Source of the DNA: a virus
DNA: 41,701 nt
IMG/VR virus record: IMGVR_UViG_3300025728_000006
Location: 1 to 41,701 of that record
Reading direction: 5' to 3' (one strand)
Shown here one piece after another: positions 35,494 through 41,701 of this stretch. Numbering within the stretch: position 1 is the stretch's first letter; each line of letters opens with the position of its first letter. The position numbers were made by a program, and so were the translations under genes. Under the pieces are notes generated by a model that was given only the letters and a program-made list of their open reading frames with translations, did not search any database and had not been told where the DNA came from.

Positions 35494-37166
35494 AGCGTCA
35501 CGTACTGGACTGGAGGGGTGGTGACCGGCCGGTTGATCGCGTCCTTGGCCGCTTCGTAACCGGCGGTGTTCAGGTGCACACCGTCCGCGTCATAAGCCGG
35601 GTTCAGTGTTTCGTCATCCAACGAAACAGCCGCCGACACCTCGAAGCAGTCCCGCGCCCCATGAGGCAGGGTCCGCATCCAAGTGTTGAAGTCCCTGCGC
35701 ACCGTCTCCTGCGCACCGGTGACCGAAGTGCGGGGCATGACCGTAGCCCAGTAGAAGTTGGTGGACGTGATCTTCTTCAACTCCGGGATCACAGCCAGCA
35801 CACGCGCCTGCGTCGTGGCCAGGTCCGCGCCTTGGAAGATGTCATTGTTTCCGAGCCCGGCGATCAGAGCGTCAGGCTTGTCCAGTGTCTGCCAGCGCGT
35901 CCACTTCCCGTAGGCCGTGTTGCTGTACGCCGCGTAGGACTCACCGGACGCCGTGTAGTGCACCGGCAGGGCTTTCCGCGCCCGGCAGTACTTGGACGGC
36001 CACGAGTCCCGCAGCGTGTACGTTGCGCCCACGCCGGATCCTGTGGAGTCATCAAGGAACGCTATGGATGGTGTGGTCGCGTACGTTTCCGCTTCGATCC
36101 ACACATCCAACGTTGCCGAGCCGGTCCCCGTTGGTGCTGTGGTGATTCCGGCGTTGGTGTTGACCGCGTCCGTGCCCACGGAACCAACCTGGATGTAGAA
36201 CTGCTGCCCGGACGCTGCCGTGAAGCCGAGGCTGAGCAGATACTCCTTGTCAGCCTCCAACGGCGTGGCGATCCATGGGGACACCCACTCGGCGCCGTCC
36301 ACCAGTGTCACACCCGAAGCGATCAGGGCCGGGGCGGGGGATGCTTTGAAAGCGAACGTCGGCGTGGTGGTCATGTCATGCTCACCGAAGTAGACACCCG
36401 TCAACGTCACAGTCCCAGTCAGGGCAGTGTTCAGGCGGTAGTCGAAGTTCCGGACGTGAACCTTCCACCGGGTAATCGGGGCAGCCCAGCACATCATGTG
36501 CCGTTCCTGCCGGGCCGTGGCCACGTTCGTGGACCCAGTGGACGGCACAGTCACGCACAAGGGCAGGACCTTGAACCCGGAACCGGGGCCGTTCTCCTTC
36601 GGGATCTTGATCGCAGACGCATCCAACCGGTGCCACGCAGTCCATGTTCCGGACTTCTCCTGCTGCCACACCTCACCACTGAAAGTGGTGAACCGCAGAA
36701 CGTTCGCTGCGGAGACAACAAACATCTCCAACACACCACCAGACGCCACCGGCAGGCCGAGGGACGTTGCGAGGCTGGACGAGAACACTTGGTAAATGCC
36801 CGACGCCAACGTGTGGACGTCAGTCCCTACCGTGAGGTTGCCTACCTTCTCCCACTGCGGGTTATCAGTACGCCGCCACGTAGTCCACGCCGCGCCCGTG
36901 TACTCACGCTGATGCACCGTATTAGGTGCACCACCCGTGAGGGACCAGCGCTGAACAACGTTCGTGCCAAGCTGAAACACCTCAAAAATACCGGCACCCA
37001 ATGCAGGCAGATCCGGGGTGAGAGAGTCCGCCGTGGCGAAGCTCGTCACCGGGTAAGCGCCCGGGGTGATCAGAGCGTCAAGGTTCGCCCCGGACGTCAA
37101 ACCGGTCCGTGTCCAGTTGCCCGTAGGGCCCATAAGGTTAGCGAGGAATACCCACTGGAAAGTCAT
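35490..37166 (-). CDS. Minor tail protein with pyocin-knob and SGNH hydrolase domains
   Basis: The protein has 558 residues from ATG at 37166 (MTFQWVFLANLMGPTGNWTR), with GGAGGAA upstream; MEECL further upstream is not needed. Two pyocin-knob-like segments occur in the first 200 residues (IFEVFQLGTNVVQRWSLTGG, IYQVFSSSLATSLGLPVASG). A beta domain follows, then an SGNH domain from about 370: AFLDDSTGSG (block I with D-D-S), DALIAGLGNNDIFQ (block III) and YDADGVHLNTAGYE (Asp/His block V). It is probably a tail-tip glycan or polysaccharide esterase. Confidence 0.83.
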   Translation of the reverse strand: MTFQWVFLANLMGPTGNWTRTGLTSGANLDALITPGAYPVTSFATADSLTPDLPALGAGIFEVFQLGTNVVQRWSLTGGAPNTVHQREYTGAAWTTWRRTDNPQWEKVGNLTVGTDVHTLASGIYQVFSSSLATSLGLPVASGGVLEMFVVSAANVLRFTTFSGEVWQQEKSGTWTAWHRLDASAIKIPKENGPGSGFKVLPLCVTVPSTGSTNVATARQERHMMCWAAPITRWKVHVRNFDYRLNTALTGTVTLTGVYFGEHDMTTTPTFAFKASPAPALIASGVTLVDGAEWVSPWIATPLEADKEYLLSLGFTAASGQQFYIQVGSVGTDAVNTNAGITTAPTGTGSATLDVWIEAETYATTPSIAFLDDSTGSGVGATYTLRDSWPSKYCRARKALPVHYTASGESYAAYSNTAYGKWTRWQTLDKPDALIAGLGNNDIFQGADLATTQARVLAVIPELKKITSTNFYWATVMPRTSVTGAQETVRRDFNTWMRTLPHGARDCFEVSAAVSLDDETLNPAYDADGVHLNTAGYEAAKDAINRPVTTPPVQYVTL

Positions 37167-37630
37167 CAGACATTCCTCCATTCGAAGAGGGAGCCATCGG
37201 ACCCGACAGCATCAGGGTTGGTTGGGTCTTGGCGCAGCCACAGCATGAACGGGCGTGGGTCCGTGGGCGCTGTCAGCGAGACGTAAACCATGCGCGTATT
37301 CGCCGGGGGCTTACCGAACAAGTTCGAAAACACGCCACCCGCGGTAGGGACCTGCAAAGCCCACTCCGGGAAGTCCATGCGGGTTGGCTTGCCGCCGTCG
37401 TCCTGCCACTGAATAGACACCGTGTACCACGCGTCATCGATCATGTCCGTGGTGGACTCAAGGGATGCCGTCCACGTCCCATCCGATGCGGGCGTGACCG
37501 CGAGCGGGCGCGTGGGGTGCATCTTCCCGGCCTTCGCATTCGGCTGGTTCAGCGTGAAAATGATCTGCGGGTTCCTGCCTACAAGGTGTCCGCCGCTGAC
37601 CTCTGTCACGGTTCCAGTCACTGTGGCCAT
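37166..37630 (-). CDS. Minor tail protein, beta-rich, 154 residues
   Basis: ATG at 37630 is preceded by GGAGGCACCC. The sequence TVTEVSGGHLVGRNPQIIFT and WYTVSIQWQDDGGKPTRMDF is an immunoglobulin-like or fibronectin-like beta domain. It ends in PDAVGSDGSLFEWRNV. It overlaps the start of the SGNH tail gene. It may link the fibre to the baseplate. Confidence 0.7.
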   Translation of the reverse strand: MATVTGTVTEVSGGHLVGRNPQIIFTLNQPNAKAGKMHPTRPLAVTPASDGTWTASLESTTDMIDDAWYTVSIQWQDDGGKPTRMDFPEWALQVPTAGGVFSNLFGKPPANTRMVYVSLTAPTDPRPFMLWLRQDPTNPDAVGSDGSLFEWRNV

Positions 37631-37648
37631 GGGTGCCTCCTGGGCATG

Positions 37649-37672
37649 AAAAAAGCCCCGGAGTGCGGGGCT
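37649..37672 (-). terminator. Intrinsic terminator inside the tail operon
   Basis: The minus-strand stem AGCCCCG / CGGGGCT with a short loop is followed by TTTTTT. It separates a 55-residue gene from the next minor tail gene. It shares the sequence gcatgaaaaaagcc with the terminator at 7055-7081. Confidence 0.85.
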
Positions 37673-37693
37673 CTGATGGGTATGAAGTTAGGG

Positions 37694-37861
37694 TCAGGCG
37701 TCCGGGTTTGTGGCTTGCTCCAGCAGCGCCTCAAGCTCAGCTATCCGGAGGTCCTTGACCCGCTCCCGGGCCTTGGCCTGCACCAACTCCCAATGGATGT
37801 TGGAGAGGTCCTGTCGGTGCTGGGCGTGGATGCTCTCATGCATCACAGCAAGTTCGTCCAA
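37694..37861 (-). CDS. Small coiled-coil protein, 55 residues
   Basis: The TTG at 37861 lies behind CGGAGG. Translation gives MDELAVMHESIHAQHRQDLS, then NIHWELVQAKARERVKDLRI and AELEALLEQATNPDA, one long amphipathic helix with leucine and alanine heptads. It lies between the lipoprotein gene (opposite strand) and a terminator. It may be a tail accessory protein. No family is recognised. Confidence 0.7.
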   Translation of the reverse strand: MDELAVMHESIHAQHRQDLSNIHWELVQAKARERVKDLRIAELEALLEQATNPDA

Positions 37862-37905
37862 GGTGTTGCCTCCGGGTGTATTAATTCGGGAGGACTGCAG
37901 CTAAG

Positions 37906-38256
37906 ATGCAGTCCATGAGGAAAATTGGGGGACTCGCCGTAATTGCTGCGCTTACGTTGGCGGGATGCTCAGCACCAGCAGCCACACCAGAACCAGCCAT
38001 TCAGCCTGTCGTTGAGGTCCAGCACGCGGCGACGAGCGTTCAGAGCGACATGCTCACCGAACTTCGGCCGCTTCTCACCACACTCAAGGCAGATGACTCC
38101 GAGCTCCTGCGCGAGGCTTACGCAGCCTGCGCCAATCTGCTCTTCCGGGACAAGGACAGCTACCGTGAAGCGGTGCTGAAGGACTACCCGGACGTGGCCC
38201 TGGCAGTTGATCACTTGACGGTGGCAGCAGCGGCGAAGCAGTATCTCTGCAGCTAA
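37906..38256 (+). CDS. Lipoprotein, plus-strand moron
   Basis: The protein has 116 residues from 37906; ATG at 37915 is an alternative start. The signal KIGGLAVIAALTLAGCSAPA has a classical lipobox LAGC, so it would be lipidated and face the outside of the membrane. The mature part is Thr/Pro-rich at first, then helical, with Cys residues in ACANLLFRDKDSYREAV and at the end AAAAKQYLCS that may pair. It is the only plus-strand gene in the structural block, with an AT-rich TGTATTAAT -10-like sequence upstream. Phage lipoproteins of this type often exclude superinfecting phages. Confidence 0.82.
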   Translation: MQSMRKIGGLAVIAALTLAGCSAPAATPEPAIQPVVEVQHAATSVQSDMLTELRPLLTTLKADDSELLREAYAACANLLFRDKDSYREAVLKDYPDVALAVDHLTVAAAAKQYLCS

Positions 38257-39011
38257 GTCGTGTAGTACAACTGTCCGGTGCTGGCGTCGTAACGAACGTT
38301 CGCGCCGCCCGCTTGAAACGTCATGCCTGGGACCCGCAGCGGGCCACCATTCACCGTGACCGCTGCGGACGAGACATCTAGGCTCACACCAACAGCGAAC
38401 AGGCTGGCCGTAGTCCCAGTGATCAGGCCGGCGTTGCCGAAGCCCTTCACCGCCGTGACGCCTCCGACGCCCTGCATGCCGCCGCCACCGGCGAAGATGA
38501 CCGAACCACCGTCAACGGCTGGATCGATAGTCAAACCGGCGGCGACGATCTTGCCTGTGGTGACGTTCAAATCGTTCTTGAGCGTTGTCACGCCTTCAAC
38601 GTCGAGCGTTCCGGTGGTCGTCATCGGCCCGTCAACATCGAATGTTCCTGTCACGGTGGTGTCTCCGACAATCTCGGTAACACCTTCAAGGGAGGTAGGC
38701 CCGGTCACGGTGAACGTGCCAGTCACATTTGTGTCCCCAGCAACCTCAACCGGGCCGTTCAAGTCAACTGAGCCGGTGAACGTTGAGGGCCCGGACTGGG
38801 TGAAACCGCCTGTCCAGTCGAAGTCACCACCGCCGGACAGTGTTCCGGACACGCTCAGGAGACCGTCGATTTCGACGTTGGAGCCATTCAGCCACCGGGT
38901 GGATCCCCGGTCAACAGCAGCAGAGGACAGGGGCGTCTGGGTGCCGTAATTGCTTACTTGGCGTTGGCTTGCCCGCACTCCAGAGGCTTGTAGGTCGACT
39001 TTCTCAGCCAT
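38253..39011 (-). CDS. Minor tail protein with repeated beta strands
   Basis: The protein has 252 residues, ATG at 39011. The middle part is a tandem repeat of about 14 residues: SGPSTFTGSVDLNGP, TNVTGTFTVTGPTSLEG, TTVTGTFDVDGPMTTTG and TLDVEGVTTLKND. Alternating V/T-x-G turns indicate a trimeric beta-helix or triple beta-spiral fibre. A C-terminal knob-like end reads GANVRYDASTGQLYYTT. It follows the Gp37-like gene, so it may be a tail-tip fibre. Its stop overlaps the end of the opposite lipoprotein gene. Confidence 0.77.
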   Translation of the reverse strand: MAEKVDLQASGVRASQRQVSNYGTQTPLSSAAVDRGSTRWLNGSNVEIDGLLSVSGTLSGGGDFDWTGGFTQSGPSTFTGSVDLNGPVEVAGDTNVTGTFTVTGPTSLEGVTEIVGDTTVTGTFDVDGPMTTTGTLDVEGVTTLKNDLNVTTGKIVAAGLTIDPAVDGGSVIFAGGGGMQGVGGVTAVKGFGNAGLITGTTASLFAVGVSLDVSSAAVTVNGGPLRVPGMTFQAGGANVRYDASTGQLYYTT

Positions 39012-39019
39012 GCGTCCTC

Positions 39020-40090
39020 CTACTGAAGTTCAAGGTGGACCCAGTCCGAGGCGATATCCCCGGAGTATGAAATGACCGTGTTGTTCCGATACCCATCCGC
39101 CATCTCAGGATCACCAGTGGTGTTCCACTTCAACGTCGTACCTGGCTTGATCGTCCAAAGGTTTCCCACCACCGGGGAGTTGATGTTCAGGTCCATGGAG
39201 TACTGGCTGATGAGGTTCGTGCGGGCAGCAAGCTTCCCGTCAGCGAACTCTTGAAGCTGGTCGAATGTCTTGATGTTCTTCGCCTGCCCCACCCGTTCCA
39301 GCGCCAGACCACCAGACCCTGCAGCGGCACGGACTTTCATGTCGACACCGGAGCCTTCACCGACTCCCATGTACCGGGTGGCGAGTTCCCGTCCAGAGCG
39401 CTTCCGCTGGATGTCCTTGACCGCCGAGTCCTGCACGTCCGCGAGCACTTCGATGGTTTGCCCGTCCGGGTTCATATCCCCGGTCCGAAGCGTCCACTGA
39501 AGCGTTTCCCCGCCAGGCGCCCACTCTGGCCTCAGATCCACGTCAGGGCCGCCGGGCACATTCATGATCTCGGTGATGGCGTCAATGGCCGTGTCAAGGT
39601 TGTACCCGTAATAGGTGCGGGACCGGCCGCCGCTGTAGTCGGCCTCGTACACGATGGGAATCGTCCGGCCAGCCCCGGCGGTGGCGAGCTGCACGAGCCG
39701 TTTGATGATCGTGTCGTACTCCATGTCGGTGTAGGTTTTCACCCACGACGGGATGGTGCTAGTGAGGTCTTCCGAGATCAGCCTCAACGCAAGCAGTGAC
39801 CAGATGTCCTCGTGTGAGGTGGTCAGGGTCTTGGTGTTGTAACTGTAGGTGTCTTCCCAGATGATCCCCGCGTACATCACCACACCGTCGTATTCGATGA
39901 CAAGGCACCGTTCCACCGGCAGTAGAAGCCCGGCGTTGGACGTTGCTGAGACGTTGGGGTCCGAGAGCTGGAACGTGGTCTGCAAAGCCCCCGCTGACTC
40001 GTTATGGGTGCGCTTCCATGGGGCCGCGGATGGGTCCACGAGCGCCTTGTCACCCCACGTGGTTGTGGACACGGTGTAGACCTTGTACAC
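39020..40090 (-). CDS. Siphovirus Gp37-like tail protein (tail-associated hub)
   Basis: The protein has 356 residues from GTG at 40090, five bases after GGAGG; the longer open frame to 40363 is not coding. The sequence TFQLSDPNVSATSNAGLLLP, ERCLVIEYDGVVMYAGIIWE and TTSHEDIWSLLALRLISEDL is typical of the ReqiPepy6 Gp37-like family, part of the baseplate hub. It ends YSGDIASDWVHLELQ. It follows the distal tail protein, the conserved order. Confidence 0.83.
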   Translation of the reverse strand: MYKVYTVSTTTWGDKALVDPSAAPWKRTHNESAGALQTTFQLSDPNVSATSNAGLLLPVERCLVIEYDGVVMYAGIIWEDTYSYNTKTLTTSHEDIWSLLALRLISEDLTSTIPSWVKTYTDMEYDTIIKRLVQLATAGAGRTIPIVYEADYSGGRSRTYYGYNLDTAIDAITEIMNVPGGPDVDLRPEWAPGGETLQWTLRTGDMNPDGQTIEVLADVQDSAVKDIQRKRSGRELATRYMGVGEGSGVDMKVRAAAGSGGLALERVGQAKNIKTFDQLQEFADGKLAARTNLISQYSMDLNINSPVVGNLWTIKPGTTLKWNTTGDPEMADGYRNNTVISYSGDIASDWVHLELQ

Positions 40091-40098
40091 CCGGCCTC

Positions 40099-40836
40099 CT
40101 AAATGAACGTGTCGTGATACAGGGCACTGAAAGATCCAGCGCTGATGCTCATGTCCTGCGGCATGCCAGGGAGGACGGGAGAGAAACCAGCAGTGGAGAT
40201 CCCGCCCCGGATTACGGACCCACCGATCCGGAGGATGCCCGTCCGGTAGTCCAGGACGTGCGGGGTTCCGGACACCAGCGGCTGGGTGACCACAACGGAC
40301 TGCCCGTTCAAGGTGATCGTGTACCCGCCCCCGGACGAGCCCGTGACTGTGACTACCTGCCATGCCGGGTGCGTGCCCCGGTGGAACACCGACCCCGGCG
40401 AACCAACAGAACCGGGCACCGTGTGCTGCTCCCCGAACTTCCGGGGATCGTTGAACCTGATCTCCGCTCGGTAGGTCAGGAGCCTGCCCCTAATCCGGCC
40501 CGGGCTGATCCGGCCACGGCGTGCGAACGGGGACCAGCGGGCGAAGTTCATCTGCTCCACCTGAAACACGCCAGTGTCCCGCAGCAGTGCAGACAGCCGC
40601 TCACGCGCCAAGAACGCCTGCTCCGGGGTCTTCGCCACCAACCGGCCTGACATGGTGACCAGACGGCGGCTATAACGCACTACCGTGTCATAGTCGCCGT
40701 CTGCAAGGGGACGCTCCTCCGTGTTGCTTTTCTCCTCCGGGGACTGGTCCCAGCCGTCCATCTCGTTGACCTGCCACCACCCGTACTGATCAAGTCCGTG
40801 AAGGATCTGACCGTCCAACATCACGGTCTTACTCAT
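40099..40836 (-). CDS. Distal tail protein (Dit-like)
   Basis: The protein has 245 residues, ATG at 40836. The N-terminal LHGLDQYGWWQVNEMDGWDQ and VTMSGRLVAKTPEQAFLARE carry the Dit signature (a beta barrel that replaces tail tube symmetry). TYRAEIRFNDPRKFGEQ then leads to a galectin-like C-domain (GGGYTITLNGQSVVVTQPL). It connects tube and hub and follows the tape measure gene by nine bases. Confidence 0.85.
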   Translation of the reverse strand: MSKTVMLDGQILHGLDQYGWWQVNEMDGWDQSPEEKSNTEERPLADGDYDTVVRYSRRLVTMSGRLVAKTPEQAFLARERLSALLRDTGVFQVEQMNFARWSPFARRGRISPGRIRGRLLTYRAEIRFNDPRKFGEQHTVPGSVGSPGSVFHRGTHPAWQVVTVTGSSGGGYTITLNGQSVVVTQPLVSGTPHVLDYRTGILRIGGSVIRGGISTAGFSPVLPGMPQDMSISAGSFSALYHDTFI

Positions 40837-40845
40837 GAGCCCTCC

Positions 40846-41701
40846 TTAGACGAGAACAATGTCAGCGCCTTGGGCGCGGAGAGAGTCGTTAGCGCGGGAC
40901 TTGAAGACCTGCCATGTTTCTTCGGGATTGTCCGCTCCTTCAACCGTGACGTTCCAGGTGTGCTGCACCGGCGCCGGGGCGTTGGCTGCGGATGCTGCAC
41001 TAGTCGGGGGTACGGTCCCGTCAAGGCCAACCGTTCCACCACCCACACCGCCGGCGATGGTCGCGGACACGCCACCAAGGGTTTTCTTCAGGGACGGCAT
41101 GGATGCCTTGATCCCGGACTGGAGGCCGTCCATGATCCACCCACCAGCAGGAATCAGCAGCGCGAGGTCGTAGGCTTTCGGGCCTTTGTTCTTCGCGATC
41201 CAGTCACCAATGCCACCAACGAAGTCCTTCACGTCATCGAAGCCCTTGGTGAGCCCGTCAAGGAAGCCTTGGAGGATGTTCTTACCGGCGTCCAGCAGCA
41301 GCGTGCCCGCGTTGGCGAAGAACCCCAGGATCTTGCCCGGTAGGCCCTTCACGAACTCGATCACGTTATTCACGCCGTCCGAGACGCCAGTGACAATGTT
41401 GTTCCAGGCGTCGATGATGAATTGCTTGACGCTGTCCCAGATGCCGTTCCACCAACTCGAGAAGGCTGAGATGACACCGAAGACCCACGCCCAGTAGCCG
41501 TTCCAGATGTCCATGATGAAACCGATGAAGCCGTTCCACACGTTGATGATCCACTGGCCAACTGCTGTCCAGATCCCGTTCCACCAGCCAACGAACCCGA
41601 CAATCATGGATACCACCCACGTGATGTAGGCGTTCCAGGCGTCAGTGATCATGCCGATGAACCCGTTCCAGAGTTCAACGATCCAGTTCGCGAATCCGCC
41701 C
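40846..41701 (-). CDS. Tape measure protein, C-terminal part (continues from position 1)
   Basis: This reads the same frame as 1-1572 when the 127-base overlap is collapsed; the last 243 codons of the 766 are at 41574-40846. Tryptophan-rich units (GFVGWWNGIWTAVGQWIINV, FSSWWNGIWDSVKQFIIDAW) repeat several times. A glycine/alanine helix (GKILGFFANAGTLLLDAGKN) and a final strand pattern ending SLRAQGADIVLV follow. The repetitive nature may help explain why assembly opened the circle here. Confidence 0.93.
   Translation of the reverse strand, partial: GGFANWIVELWNGFIGMITDAWNAYITWVVSMIVGFVGWWNGIWTAVGQWIINVWNGFIGFIMDIWNGYWAWVFGVISAFSSWWNGIWDSVKQFIIDAWNNIVTGVSDGVNNVIEFVKGLPGKILGFFANAGTLLLDAGKNILQGFLDGLTKGFDDVKDFVGGIGDWIAKNKGPKAYDLALLIPAGGWIMDGLQSGIKASMPSLKKTLGGVSATIAGGVGGGTVGLDGTVPPTSAASAANAPAPVQHTWNVTVEGADNPEETWQVFKSRANDSLRAQGADIVLV
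41575..41701. repeat. Terminal direct repeat, right copy
   Basis: Identical to 1-127. Removing one copy gives a continuous tape measure gene and a 41,574-bp circle. Confidence 0.93.

Noticed and set aside
35574-37286. Long plus-strand reading frame of 570 codons over the SGNH tail gene
   Set aside because: It is the antisense shadow of 35490-37166, Arg/His-rich with no domains, while the minus frame has clear motifs and a ribosome binding site.
38253-39011. Diversity-generating retroelement acting on the repeated tail protein
   Set aside because: No reverse transcriptase gene and no template/variable repeat pair was seen anywhere in the genome.

Overview
The window is one complete genome of a temperate, tailed (siphovirus-type) actinobacteriophage. 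A 127-base direct repeat at the two ends (1-127 and 41575-41701) cuts through one gene, the tape measure protein, which reads in frame across the junction. The molecule is therefore best read as a circle of 41,574 bp. The high-GC sequence, frequent GTG/TTG starts, proteins typical of Arthrobacter-like phages and an attP core identical in form to the 3' part of a tRNA-Val gene suggest a host in the Actinobacteria, probably Micrococcales. The host assignment is inference.

Almost all genes lie on the minus strand, so transcription runs from high to low coordinates. A lysogeny block on the plus strand (28106-30092) holds an XRE repressor, a small protein resembling the C-terminal part of ImmA/IrrE metallopeptidases, and a tyrosine integrase. 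It is followed by attP (about 30115-30164) with flanking arm-type repeats, a terminator and a 48-residue gene. Opposite it, from 27913 leftwards, the early genes start with a Cro-like regulator, a small winged-helix-like protein and an excisionase-like protein. Recombination genes follow (YqaJ-type exonuclease, RecT annealing protein, HNH-like nuclease, SSB), ending at a strong terminator (23174-23204). A second early unit (22982-18646) encodes an HTH protein, endonuclease VII, a DNA cytosine methyltransferase, a replication initiator-like protein, a helicase-like ATPase and RusA. A third (18488-12766) is a dense run of small overlapping genes of mostly unknown function, including an ASCH-domain protein and several zinc-finger proteins.

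The structural operon begins after an HNH-AP2 endonuclease (12067-12552). It runs terminase small and large subunits, portal, minor capsid protein, scaffold, major capsid protein, head-tail connectors, tail terminator, major tail protein, frameshifted tail assembly chaperones and tape measure protein. It then crosses the contig ends (high coordinates) into distal tail protein, a Gp37-like tail protein, a beta-repeat tail protein, an SGNH-hydrolase tail protein, membrane proteins, an M23 endolysin, a holin, and a second SGNH-hydrolase fibre gene. One plus-strand lipoprotein gene (37906-38256) interrupts the tail genes and looks like a lysogenic-conversion moron.

The most interesting signal is regulatory. 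A short asymmetric motif, TTCCCTA / TAGGGAA, occurs 13 times exactly, plus several near copies, and I found it only at gene boundaries and in intergenic gaps. Copies often come in direct pairs spaced 10 bp apart and overlap likely promoters, two of which would give leaderless mRNAs. This looks like a genome-wide repressor operator or stoperator network. No stretch of more than 300 bases lacks a gene. The larger gaps hold operators, leaders, attP and terminators.
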